From the NCBI GenBank assembly GCA_027491555.1, contig JAOZGN010000020.1, positions 1-10,577 on the forward strand: a DNA stretch of 10,577 nucleotides, in the 5' to 3' direction. The position numbers and the translations under genes are program-made. The first letter of the stretch is position 1. The number at the start of each line of letters is the position of its first letter. The notes under the pieces are model-generated. The model saw only the letters and a program-made list of their open reading frames with translations, did no database searches and had not been told where the DNA came from. Origin of the DNA: Thermoproteota archaeon (lineage in GTDB: Archaea; Thermoproteota; Korarchaeia; Korarchaeales; Korarchaeaceae). Positions 1-6,081 of this stretch are shown here, piece after piece.

Positions 1-103
1 CGATGAGCTTCGAGGCTATTGGGATTACGACCTCACGCTTCCCCAGCCTGGAGGCGTTTGTGAGGGCGCTCAGGGCGTCCGCCAGTGGATCCAGCCGAGT
101 CAC
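1..103 (-). CDS. rps8: Ribosomal protein uS8, N-terminal part (runs off the window)
   Basis: Small-subunit protein uS8 binds the central domain of 16S rRNA early in 30S assembly. About 34 codons are visible, beginning [18 protein letters not shown] and followed by GKREV and an ASKLI stretch. This matches the archaeal uS8 start (LDPLADAL, then GKREV and P-x-SKL). The gene follows uS14 by 15 bases, as in the standard archaeal ribosomal order. I chose the GTG at 103 because a GGGGGTG ribosome-binding site lies 6 bases upstream; in-frame GTG 112 and TTG 109 lie within that site. The C-terminal rRNA-binding part is outside the window. Identity is firm; the exact start is less so. Confidence 0.9.
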   Translation of the reverse strand, partial: MTRLDPLADALSALTNASRLGKREVVIPIASKLI

Positions 104-118
104 GCGCAACACCCCCGA

Positions 119-283
119 CTACTCGTATTTCCTCCACCCCATCAGGGGGGCGACCTCCCTGAAGCAAGACCGGCAGAGGTACAGCCCGTACTTCCTGATG
201 ATGCCGTAGCCTACCCTACCGCACCTCCTACACACGTAAGCGCCCTTTCCCTTCGCCCTGACCTTCTTCTTCGGCTTGGCCAA
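119..283 (-). CDS. rps14: Ribosomal protein uS14, zinc-ribbon type
   Basis: Small-subunit head protein uS14, 54 residues, the usual length of the short archaeal form. It begins [14 protein letters not shown] and carries two zinc-binding pairs, C18-x2-C21 and C37-x2-C40, around a [17 protein letters not shown] segment typical of the family; it ends GWRKYE. The start is a TTG at 283, chosen because GAGGTG (295-290) lies 6 bases upstream and because family members begin MAK. In-frame TTG 289 and GTG 292 are possible but sit against or inside that site. The gene lies 12 bases after uL5 and just before uS8. All four zinc ligands are present, so it should be the zinc-dependent form. The short length and TTG start make it easy to miss. 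Confidence 0.93.
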   Translation of the reverse strand: MAKPKKKVRAKGKGAYVCRRCGRVGYGIIRKYGLYLCRSCFREVAPLMGWRKYE

Positions 284-295
284 TCTCAACACCTC

Positions 296-862
296 TCACT
301 CCTCCTCGACCACCTCGATCTTTAAGCGCTTCCTGACGTACTCGATGGCCTCCTCCCTGGTGAGCCTGTGCCTCTTCGGGATCCTCTTCCTCTTGAGCCT
401 CCTCCTCGCGACCCTGTAGCCAGCCCTGCCCATGGTAACGATGACGTCCATGCCGAACACCCCCACCTCCGCTTTGTACTTCATGCCCGGGATGTCTATG
501 TGCTCCCTGATGCCGAAGGCGAAGTTACCGAACTCATCGAAAGAGGAACCCTTGACTTTCCTGCCGACTGCCTCCACGACCCTGTCCAGCAGATCATAGG
601 CCTTCTTGCCCCTGACCGTCACAGACACGGCGATGGGCTCCCTCTTCCTGATCCCGAACTCCTTGATAGTTCTCTTGGCCCTCCTCTGGACCGGCTTCTG
701 ACCCGTGAGTTCCTCGAGCACAGAAGCTGCCCTCTCCAGCACCTCACCGCTCCTTCCGACCGCTATATTGAGAGTCACAGCCAGAAGCCTGGGCTCAAGC
801 ATTGGGTTGCTCTTCCACTTCTCCTCGTAGCTCTCCTCGACCCTCTCCGCGCTGGACCCCAT
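296..862 (-). CDS. rpl5: Ribosomal protein uL5
   Basis: Large-subunit protein uL5 (188 residues) binds 5S rRNA in the central protuberance and contacts the small-subunit head. Family landmarks in order are NIAVGRSGEVLERA (about 32-45), the TGQKPVQRRAKRTIKEFGIRKREPI block (about 53-77), the VRGKKAYDLLDR helix, SFDEFGNFAFGIREHIDIPG (about 107-126), and VGVFGMDVIVTMGRAGYRV. The C-terminus is highly basic, then acidic at the very end. Length is normal for archaea. The ATG at 862 follows a GAGGTGA ribosome-binding site that overlaps the end of eS4, leaving 7 bases between the genes, so translation is probably coupled. It sits between eS4 and uS14 in the canonical order. Nothing is missing. Confidence 0.97.
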   Translation of the reverse strand: MGSSAERVEESYEEKWKSNPMLEPRLLAVTLNIAVGRSGEVLERAASVLEELTGQKPVQRRAKRTIKEFGIRKREPIAVSVTVRGKKAYDLLDRVVEAVGRKVKGSSFDEFGNFAFGIREHIDIPGMKYKAEVGVFGMDVIVTMGRAGYRVARRRLKRKRIPKRHRLTREEAIEYVRKRLKIEVVEEE

Positions 863-869
863 GGGCTAG

Positions 870-1589
870 TCACCTCACCTTGATGACGGGGGCCTCCCTA
901 CCCACCACGATCAGGCTCTCCTTCAGCGCCCTGTACGTCAGGTTCGGGTCCTCGAGGTCCCTCACCTCCACGAACTCAGCAATGCGCTCTATCTTCCCGA
1001 TTCGGCCTGCACGCCTTCCACTTATGACCAAAGCGATCGCGTCCTCTCGGAGGGGCAGCAGCTCGACGACCTCTTGGCTGGGCACCTTGATGAGGAGGGA
1101 GTCGCCGACCCTCACCTTGGCCAGGTCTGTGCCCGGCTCGGTGAGGAAGTTCCTGCCGTCATGGCCTGTGAGCTGGATCTTCCCTCCCTTGACGGCCGTC
1201 TTCCTCTTTATCCTCACCACCTTGAGCTCGACCTCCTCCTCAGGTATCTCGATAAGCCGGAGGAACTTGGTGGGATCAGAGGTCATGCGGAGATACATCT
1301 CAGCCTTGGGGATTGCTATCGTGTCTAGGAGCCCGACTTGGAACTTGTGGTCGTAGACCGGTCTACCGTCCACGAGGATCTCCTTCTGGTGGATTATCCT
1401 CTTGGCCTCCCTCGCCGTCGTGGCGAGCTTGAGTATGTCCCTGACTATGATCAGGAGCGGGATACCCCTGTCAATGGGGTGCGGGCCCGGCCTAGGCTTA
1501 ACGGTCCACTTGAACTCCCTCTTGGCGATGGGCCAGTAGCCCGGAGCCTTCATCCTCTTGAGGTGCCTTCCTCCGCCCTTCTTCGTCAT
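870..1589 (-). CDS. rps4e: Ribosomal protein eS4 (S4e)
   Basis: Archaeal/eukaryotic small-subunit protein eS4, 239 residues with this start. The N-terminus (TKKGGGRHLKRMKAPGYWPI) is the family signature. An S4-type RNA-binding region follows (about 40-100, with EAKRIIHQKEILVDGRPV), then the central eS4 domain and a KOW-like segment near GRRAGRIGKIERI (about 190-203). Two starts are possible: GTG at 1595, overlapping the uL24 stop by 4 bases, and ATG at 1589. I prefer ATG 1589 because homologues begin M-x-K-K/R-G and the GGAGG at 1604-1600 is 10 bases away. GTG 1595 is only 4 bases from that site but cannot be excluded; it would add two residues. The gene is tightly coupled to uL24 and uL5. 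Confidence 0.96.
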   Translation of the reverse strand: MTKKGGGRHLKRMKAPGYWPIAKREFKWTVKPRPGPHPIDRGIPLLIIVRDILKLATTAREAKRIIHQKEILVDGRPVYDHKFQVGLLDTIAIPKAEMYLRMTSDPTKFLRLIEIPEEEVELKVVRIKRKTAVKGGKIQLTGHDGRNFLTEPGTDLAKVRVGDSLLIKVPSQEVVELLPLREDAIALVISGRRAGRIGKIERIAEFVEVRDLEDPNLTYRALKESLIVVGREAPVIKVR

Positions 1590-1591
1590 GA

Positions 1592-1972
1592 TCACTCAGC
1601 CTCCTTTCCCCTCTCGAGCGCGGCCTTCCGCCGCTCGTCGCTGAGGTCAAGTTCGATTATCATGACCTTGGAGGGGTGTATGGGGATGGGGACCTCGGTC
1701 CCGTCAGCCTTCTTCCTAGTCAGGCCCTCTATGTGTATCCTATACTTCTCCCTGTCGACGCCGATTATCTTCCCCTCTCGCCCGGCGTAGTCTCCCCTCA
1801 TGACCCTGACCTTGTCTCCCTTCCTGACGGGGAAGGATCTCCTCCCATACTTCGCCCTGAGTTCGGGCGAGAGCGTGGCAGCCATCATCTTGGCCCTGAC
1901 GTGTAGCGGGGCCGTGTAGAGGAACTTCCGCTGCTTGGAAGGCTTGGATGAGGTAACCCTGGTCTGTGCCAT
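1592..1972 (-). CDS. rpl24: Ribosomal protein uL24
   Basis: Large-subunit assembly-initiator protein uL24 (126 residues), which binds 23S rRNA near the exit tunnel. The archaeal N-terminal segment [15 protein letters not shown] (about 10-24) and the [20 protein letters not shown] block are present. The KOW motif runs from about residue 51 to 79 ([19 protein letters not shown]), followed by the PIHPSKVMI strand that ends the fold. The length fits archaeal uL24. The ATG at 1972 is three bases after the uL14 stop, and a GGTG six bases upstream lies in the last codons of uL14, so translation is probably coupled. The TGA stop overlaps the alternative GTG start of eS4. Confidence 0.96.
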   Translation of the reverse strand: MAQTRVTSSKPSKQRKFLYTAPLHVRAKMMAATLSPELRAKYGRRSFPVRKGDKVRVMRGDYAGREGKIIGVDREKYRIHIEGLTRKKADGTEVPIPIHPSKVMIIELDLSDERRKAALERGKEAE

Positions 1973-1975
1973 CTC

Positions 1976-2404
1976 TCACACCACCGTCATCGAGACTGCG
2001 CTAAGGGTTGGCCACTTCTCGAGGGCCTCCTTGGCGACCGGCCCCTTGACCTCGCTTCCCTTCGGCGTCCCGTCGTCGTTCACCAGTATGGCTGCGTTGT
2101 CCTCGAACACGATCCACTGCCCGCTCTTCCTCCTGAAGGGCTTCCTCTGTCTGACCACGACCGCCTTGAACGGCTTGTGGAGGAGGTCGTACTTGCCCTG
2201 CTTGACGACCACTACTACCATGTCCCCGACGCTTGCGGAGGGGAGCCTGCCCTTCCTCCCCTTGTAGCCTATCACGCCTATTATCTGCAGGACCCTGGCG
2301 CCCGTGTTGTCGGCGCACTTGAGCTTAGCCATCACGGGCAGGCCCCGCGATACCTTCGGCTTTACGCCCTTTAGCTTCCGTCTTCTTACGGCTCTACGGG
2401 CCAT
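1976..2404 (-). CDS. rpl14: Ribosomal protein uL14
   Basis: Large-subunit protein uL14 (142 residues) lies at the subunit interface and contacts 16S rRNA in bridge B8. The signature [15 protein letters not shown] begins at residue 30, after a basic archaeal leader ([21 protein letters not shown]). The [13 protein letters not shown] strand (about 59-71), the [11 protein letters not shown] loop and [19 protein letters not shown] all match the family, as does the LSAVSMTVV end. GGAGGGGTG lies just before the ATG. This is the first gene of the run: the next upstream gene is a FAD dehydrogenase, whereas uS17 is the usual neighbour. A TATA box about 50 bases upstream supports independent transcription from here. 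Confidence 0.97.
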   Translation of the reverse strand: MARRAVRRRKLKGVKPKVSRGLPVMAKLKCADNTGARVLQIIGVIGYKGRKGRLPSASVGDMVVVVVKQGKYDLLHKPFKAVVVRQRKPFRRKSGQWIVFEDNAAILVNDDGTPKGSEVKGPVAKEALEKWPTLSAVSMTVV

Positions 2405-2450
2405 TTACACCCCTCCAGAGTGTCAACTCGGGGCCCCTGCCCGGGTCGGC

Positions 2451-2460
2451 TATAAAAAGG
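2451..2460 (-). promoter_or_regulatory. Archaeal TATA box for the uL14 ribosomal operon
   Basis: On the minus strand the 72-base gap between the FAD dehydrogenase stop and the uL14 ATG contains CCTTTTTATA. A start site about 25 bases downstream would fall near 2428-2425, giving a short leader that contains the GGAGGGG ribosome-binding site. The oligo-T stretch in the same element could also help end transcription from the upstream gene, so the site may serve both ends. Position and composition support it; no mapped start site is available. Confidence 0.65.
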
Positions 2461-2476
2461 TTCAACGAGCCTCCGG

Positions 2477-3853
2477 TCAGCCCGTCAGGCGTCGGGACAC
2501 GTCCCTTCCGATCACCACACCGGACGCGGACGCCTGAATGAGCCCGCGAGAGACTCCGGCGGCGTCTCCCCCGGCGTAGAGCCCCCGAATAGTCTTGCTC
2601 TCCAGGTTCCTCTTCAGGTCCAGCTTGGCGGTGTGGAGCTTGATCTCGACCCCGTACAGGAGCGTGTGGTCCGAGTATATCCCCGGCATCACGTTGTTGA
2701 GGGCCTGTAGGGTTTCCAGGATGTCCATCAGGTACCGATAGGGGTACACGAAGCTCAGGTCTCCCGGGACCGCTCCGCTCAGGGTGGGTTCGACCACGCT
2801 CCTGGAGATCCGTGCCGGGGTGGACCTCCTGCCCCTGAGGAGGTCTCCCAGCCTCTGGATGATTGGCTGGTTGTCGGCGATGTTGTTGGCCAGCCTGGCT
2901 ATGTCGAGCGCGTAGGAGATCGAGTCCTTGTAGGGCTCGGTGAATTTCACCGAGACGAGCAGCGCGAAGTTTGTGTTGTCCGTCTTGGAGTCCTCTCTGG
3001 CCGCCCCGTTGACCGTCACGATCCCCCAGTAGGACTCGGTGACAACGAACCCCCCTGGATTGACGCAGAACACGCGGACCTTGTCGTCGAAGGTCTTGGT
3101 GTAGTAAACGAGCTTGGGCTCGTAGAGGACATCCGTGAACTCCCTCATGACCTCCGCCAGGACCTCAACCCTGACGCCTATGTCGACCCGCCCGGACTCG
3201 ACCCTCATGCCCAGCCGCCTGGCCTCCGAGACAAGCCAATTCGCGCCTACCCTACCGGGGGCGACGACAACGAACTTGCTCGGGATGAACTCGCCCCGGG
3301 CTAGCGTGACCCCTCTGACACTCTCCCCCTCGACTTCTATCCTCTCGACGGCCGCTCCGAACCTGAACTCAACTCCCAGATCCTCGAGGAGCCTCCTGAA
3401 GTTCTGCAGGACCCTGTAGCCCCCGTCGCTTCCCATATGTCTGATCCTGAACGGTATAAGGAGAAATCCCTGCCTGTAGGCCTTCCTCTTGAGTTCCGCT
3501 ATAGCCCTCTCGTCCGTCCCGTAAACCCTATCGGGGGCTCCGAGTTCTAGGTAGACCGAGTCCACGTAGGAGATGAGCTCGCGTACCTGGCCTCCGTCTA
3601 GATAGTCTGCGAGTTCCCCCCCGATACGCTCAGTCAAGTTGAGCTTACCGTCGCTGAAGGCACCGGCGCCCCCAAAGCCGGACACCACGGCGCAGGTTGG
3701 GCAGAGCACGCACTTGCCGGTGGACTGGGCGGGGCAGCGGCGCCCGGGGAGATCGGGGCCCATCTCAACCACTAGCACCTTGGACTCTGGGGCCCTCCTC
3801 TTGATCTCGTGGGCCGCAAAGAGCCCCGTGGGACCAGCTCCCACGATGACCAC
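2477..3853 (-). CDS. FAD-dependent dehydrogenase, COG2509 type, with four-cysteine motif
   Basis: A 458-residue cytosolic flavoprotein of a widespread family whose substrate is, to my knowledge, not defined. The dinucleotide-binding motif GAGPTG (about 5-10) ends the first beta strand, and an acidic ribose-binding residue follows (VVEMG, about 28-32). Next come four cysteines, C40-x7-C48-x2-C51-x2-C54, then SGFGGAGAFSDGKLNLT, the family hallmark. The C-terminal FAD contact is GLYAGGDAAGVSRGLIQASASG (about 424-445). The cysteines could hold an iron-sulfur cluster or act as redox thiols; this is inference. The GTG at 3853 is the only usual start codon near the fold start, although frame-open residues EYD precede it, and no strong ribosome-binding site is seen. 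It has its own promoter and lies 72 bases upstream of the ribosomal operon. Confidence 0.85.
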   Translation of the reverse strand: MVIVGAGPTGLFAAHEIKRRAPESKVLVVEMGPDLPGRRCPAQSTGKCVLCPTCAVVSGFGGAGAFSDGKLNLTERIGGELADYLDGGQVRELISYVDSVYLELGAPDRVYGTDERAIAELKRKAYRQGFLLIPFRIRHMGSDGGYRVLQNFRRLLEDLGVEFRFGAAVERIEVEGESVRGVTLARGEFIPSKFVVVAPGRVGANWLVSEARRLGMRVESGRVDIGVRVEVLAEVMREFTDVLYEPKLVYYTKTFDDKVRVFCVNPGGFVVTESYWGIVTVNGAAREDSKTDNTNFALLVSVKFTEPYKDSISYALDIARLANNIADNQPIIQRLGDLLRGRRSTPARISRSVVEPTLSGAVPGDLSFVYPYRYLMDILETLQALNNVMPGIYSDHTLLYGVEIKLHTAKLDLKRNLESKTIRGLYAGGDAAGVSRGLIQASASGVVIGRDVSRRLTG

Positions 3854-3902
3854 GTCGTATTCCGGAGCCAGCCCTATCCCTTCCGCCCCGACTGGGGACT
3901 GC

Positions 3903-3919
3903 GATATTAACCTTTTTCC
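3903..3919 (-). promoter_or_regulatory. Archaeal promoter (BRE plus TATA) for the FAD dehydrogenase
   Basis: The minus strand reads GGAAAAAGGTTAATATC. The purine/A-rich part resembles a BRE and TTAATATC resembles a TATA box. A start site about 25 bases downstream falls near 3882, leaving a leader of about 30 bases before the GTG at 3853. The element overlaps the last codons and stop of the phosphoesterase gene. A perfect inverted repeat (3927-3944) lies just upstream. Confidence 0.6.
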
Positions 3920-4680
3920 TGGCCCTCTCTCAGATCTCTGAGAGTTCCTAGATACGTGCCGTCGGGCGCCAGTACGTGGACCACCCCGTGATCCGATATG
4001 AGTCTTGACAGGGGACCGAGGTTCCTCTGGGGATCCACGGAGTTGATTATTCCAGAGCCTACAAACCAGTTATAGGCGGGCATCAGCACTATGCGGGCGC
4101 CCGCAATATCTCGCGTCCTGGCTGACTCACCCTCCTCAGGGGAAGAGATGACCCAGACCCTAACAGCCCTCATCCTACCGGTGTTGGGATCTATGACCCT
4201 CGCGGCCGGATGAATGTGTCCCGCCAGGATTAGCTCAGCCATGAGAACCTCCTCCGCTGGCCATGAGTGCCCATGCATAAGCCCCACTTCTCCTATCCTG
4301 AATCCGCGCGGTCCGACGATCCTCACGTGGGACGGGAGGTAGTCCTCAATCCCCCCGTCGTGGTTCCCCTTCACCAAGGTGATCTCCACCCCGCGCTGGG
4401 ACAAGTCCGACACGAGCTCCTCTATGACGAGTTGAGTTGACCTGCTCGGCGGACCTACGCCGTGTTTCAAGTCCCCAAGGATCACGAGTTCCTCAGGATC
4501 CACTCGATCCACCAGATCCATCAGCTGCCTAGTTATCCTCGTCGACAGCCCGGGAATGTTGACTCCCTTCGCCGCGAGTTCGTCTTCGAGCCCGAGGTGG
4601 AGGTCTGCGACTACTAGCAGTCTGCGACCTCCAACTGTAAAAGCTAGCGCCGGCTCTCCTTTCACTACGGTGATCCTCAA
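3907..4680 (-). CDS. ICC-like metallophosphoesterase (COG1407 type)
   Basis: A 257-residue calcineurin-like phosphoesterase with a complete two-metal site: D26-x-H28 in ADLHLG, GD at 69-70 in ILGDLKHG, GNHD at 105-108, H136 in LMHGH, and GHIH at 154-157. Chain length and the DLHLGLE start fit the COG1407 ICC-like group, whose bacterial PdeM-type members sit beside DNA-repair ligase/helicase genes. The archaeal substrate is not known; a nuclease or phosphodiesterase role is inference. The start is TTG at 4680, giving MRITVVKGEPAL; a G7 run (4697-4691) lies 10 bases upstream. An internal GTG at 4665 is less likely because it removes part of the first strand. It is divergent from the SWIM-domain gene. 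The last residues overlap the promoter of the next minus-strand gene. Confidence 0.85.
   Translation of the reverse strand: MRITVVKGEPALAFTVGGRRLLVVADLHLGLEDELAAKGVNIPGLSTRITRQLMDLVDRVDPEELVILGDLKHGVGPPSRSTQLVIEELVSDLSQRGVEITLVKGNHDGGIEDYLPSHVRIVGPRGFRIGEVGLMHGHSWPAEEVLMAELILAGHIHPAARVIDPNTGRMRAVRVWVISSPEEGESARTRDIAGARIVLMPAYNWFVGSGIINSVDPQRNLGPLSRLISDHGVVHVLAPDGTYLGTLRDLREGQEKG
3927..3944. repeat. Perfect inverted repeat, possible operator
   Basis: CTCTCAGA - TC - TCTGAGAG is an 8-base perfect inverted repeat with a 2-base centre. It lies in the last codons of the phosphoesterase gene and directly upstream of the BRE/TATA of the FAD dehydrogenase, a usual place for an archaeal activator or repressor site. 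Chance within coding sequence is possible. Confidence 0.4.
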
Positions 4681-4782
4681 CTGACGCAGGCCCCCCCTGC
4701 ACAGGATAGATCTAGAGAGCTTCTGCGACTGCTCCCGCCCGAGAGTGCAGTTAAGGCCATCAGGGCCGTCGAAGAGGGCCGC

Positions 4783-5046
4783 GTGATAAGGATATCCTCA
4801 GCGGATGGCTTCAAGGCATGGGTGGTAGAGGGGGAGCGGGGCGCCTACCTGGTGTTGGGGGACTACTTCTGCACGTGCACGGACTTCTACATGGAGGCCC
4901 TCCTCCGGAGGGGCCGGCCCTATTGCTACCACCTGATAGCGAAGGAGATCGCGGAGGTAGAGGGAAAAATTCGAGAGAGAGTTCTGACGAGGGGAGAGCT
5001 CACTCGACTTCTGACGAAGCTAACAGATTTCAGAGACGATCCTTAA
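4783..5046 (+). CDS. Small SWIM zinc-finger protein (N-terminus probably longer)
   Basis: An 87-residue protein from the GTG at 4783, with a SWIM zinc finger C30-x-C32-x15-C48-x-H50 (CTCTDFYMEALL ... PYCYH). SWIM fingers bind nucleic acid or protein partners; in Sulfolobus and eukaryotes some work with Rad51 paralogues in recombination. GAGGG lies 4 bases before this GTG. However, the same frame is open back to 4648 and reads like real protein (RELLRLLPPESAVKAIRAVE, about 4714-4773), and remembered archaeal homologues carry such a helix before the GRV strand. No ATG, GTG or TTG occurs in that stretch, so a true longer start would need CTG or another rare codon, or a sequence error in the C7 run at 4691-4697. 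The finger is certain; the partner and function are not. Confidence 0.75.
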   Translation: MIRISSADGFKAWVVEGERGAYLVLGDYFCTCTDFYMEALLRRGRPYCYHLIAKEIAEVEGKIRERVLTRGELTRLLTKLTDFRDDP

Positions 5047-5057
5047 CCCGCGCTCCG

Positions 5058-5087
5058 ACGGCACCAACGGCAACGGTCGATGTCGAT
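5058..5087 (+). repeat. Short direct repeats upstream of the regulator promoter
   Basis: ACGGCA occurs at 5058-5063 and 5067-5072, followed by ACGG at 5073, and GTCGAT occurs in tandem at 5076-5081 and 5082-5087. They fill the region just ahead of the TATA box at 5093. They could be regulator-binding sites or simple-sequence chance. Confidence 0.35.
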
Positions 5088-5092
5088 GAACG

Positions 5093-5102
5093 CTTTATAA
5101 AT
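5093..5102 (+). promoter_or_regulatory. Archaeal TATA box for the XRE-type regulator
   Basis: CTTTATAAAT stands out in GC-rich surroundings. A start site about 25 bases on falls near 5122-5125, placing the AGGTGGT ribosome-binding site and the TTG at 5147 in a leader of about 23 bases. Short direct repeats lie immediately upstream (5058-5087). Confidence 0.75.
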
Positions 5103-5135
5103 GACCGGCGAGATCAGCCATCGAGCGTATTGGAA

Positions 5136-5142
5136 AGGTGGT
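5136..5142 (+). promoter_or_regulatory. Ribosome-binding site deciding a TTG start
   Basis: AGGTGGT is followed after the GGTG by six bases and then TTG at 5147. The in-frame GTG codons at 5138 and 5141 lie inside this site and are therefore unlikely starts. Confidence 0.6.
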
Positions 5143-5146
5143 GCTT

Positions 5147-5902
5147 TTGTCTGAGGGTGGCTCCTCAGAGGAGATCGTAGCATCTTATCACAGGCGCATA
5201 CTGAGGGAGACGATTGCTAAGAAGATTGCGGGAGATATACTGTTCTCCAGCGACATCGGGCTTGCGATGAGGAAGTGGAGGCAGTACTTCGGTATCAAGC
5301 AGAGCGAGCTCGCCAGGGCGCTCGAGGTATCGGCTTCCGTGATATCCGACTACGAGTCGGGGAGGAGGAGAAGCCCCGGGTCTCTCGTCCTGCGGAGGTT
5401 CGTCGAGGCCCTACTGGAACTCGACGAGAAGAGGGGAGGGGCCACTATCAAGACCCTGGCGAGGACTCTGGGTATCTCGGACATGCTGGTCAGCGTCGTC
5501 GACATCAGGGAGCTCGCCGCCCCGGTGGAGACGGGCAAGTTCGTCGAAGTCATAGAGGGCGAGGTCTTGGTGGAGCCGGAGGGCTCCAAGTACATCTACG
5601 GCTACACGGTGATAGATAGCGTGAAGGCCATAGAGACCCTCTCCGGGGCCGACTTCATGAGGCTCTTCGGCTCGTCCACCGAGAGAGCTCTGATATTCAC
5701 GAAGGTCTCCACGGGCAGGTCCCCAATGGTGGCAATAAGGGTGTTTGACGTGAGACCGGCCCTCGTGGTGCTCCATGGCCTAAAGCCCGACTCGGTCGAT
5801 CCGCTTGCAGTGAGGCTCGCGAAACTTTCTAACGTCGGGCTCGTAGTATCCAAGCTCGCGGAAATTGGTAACTTGGTCGAGCGGCTCAGGGCGTCCCTGT
5901 AG
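5147..5902 (+). CDS. XRE-type helix-turn-helix regulator (COG1709 type)
   Basis: A 251-residue archaeal DNA-binding protein. A helix-turn-helix of the Cro/cI kind spans about residues 40-92: MRKWRQYFGIKQSELARALE, then VSASVISDYESGRR, with the recognition helix near ASVISDYE. A short helical region precedes it. The long C-terminal part (about 100-251) has no motif I can name beyond an alternating strand pattern such as EVIEGEVLVEPEGSKYIYGY and a hydrophobic VLHGLKP segment; this two-part build fits COG1709, whose ligand and targets are not known to me. The TTG at 5147 is chosen from the AGGTGGT site; a GTG at 5138 would add three residues. It has its own TATA box, and direct repeats just upstream could be sites for self-control. 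It may also act on the iorA operon that follows, but nothing in the sequence proves this. Confidence 0.8.
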   Translation: MSEGGSSEEIVASYHRRILRETIAKKIAGDILFSSDIGLAMRKWRQYFGIKQSELARALEVSASVISDYESGRRRSPGSLVLRRFVEALLELDEKRGGATIKTLARTLGISDMLVSVVDIRELAAPVETGKFVEVIEGEVLVEPEGSKYIYGYTVIDSVKAIETLSGADFMRLFGSSTERALIFTKVSTGRSPMVAIRVFDVRPALVVLHGLKPDSVDPLAVRLAKLSNVGLVVSKLAEIGNLVERLRASL

Positions 5903-5934
5903 GCGGCCTCCGGATAGTAAACGGCTGATAGTCA

Positions 5935-5948
5935 ACATTTATTTGATC
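5935..5948 (+). terminator. Possible T-rich transcription end after the regulator gene
   Basis: AACATTTATTTGAT, 33 bases after the regulator stop, is the most T-rich plus-strand stretch of this gap. Archaeal transcripts often end at such tracts without a hairpin. It could instead be a weak TATA-like element, so the call is tentative. The rest of the gap before iorA holds two GATAGT copies (5913-5918, 5927-5932) and the iorA promoter; no small gene or RNA was recognised. Confidence 0.25.
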
Positions 5949-6018
5949 TAGAGCGAGCCGGATAAATCGTCGAGCTATTGGACCTATCTACTGTCACTTT
6001 CACACTGATTCTGGGACC

Positions 6019-6032
6019 GTAAAGTTTAATAA
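6019..6032 (+). promoter_or_regulatory. Archaeal promoter (BRE plus TATA) of the iorAB-HMG-CoA operon
   Basis: GTAAAG followed by TTTAATAA is a good BRE/TATA pair. Transcription would start about 25 bases after the TATA centre, near 6053-6056. That is downstream of the ATG at 6040 but upstream of the AGGTGAT site (6071-6077) and the ATG at 6082. Confidence 0.75.
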
Positions 6033-6070
6033 ACCAACGATGTTTGGCAATCGCCTAAAAAATTACGCTA

Positions 6071-6077
6071 AGGTGAT
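6071..6077 (+). promoter_or_regulatory. Ribosome-binding site deciding the iorA start
   Basis: AGGTGAT is a near-perfect complement of the 16S 3' end. The ATG at 6082 follows its GGTG by six bases, the spacing seen at several other genes here. Confidence 0.75.
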
Positions 6078-6081
6078 GGCA

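Noticed and set aside
368..883. Plus-strand open frames opposite the ribosomal genes
   Set aside because: They are the antisense of uL5 and eS4 in GC-rich sequence, with proline/arginine-rich compositions and no recognisable domain.
4686..4700. Small hairpin GCAGG-CCCCC-CCTGC before the phosphoesterase start
   Set aside because: Only a 5-base stem around a homopolymer run; not enough for a riboswitch or terminator call.
4709..4717. GATCTAGAG shared with 5945-5953
   Set aside because: A 9-base match between two short regions, the first probably coding; too little to call a shared operator.
4902..4911. Palindrome CCTCCGGAGG in the SWIM gene
   Set aside because: Explained by leucine/arginine codons in GC-rich coding sequence; no nearby promoter.
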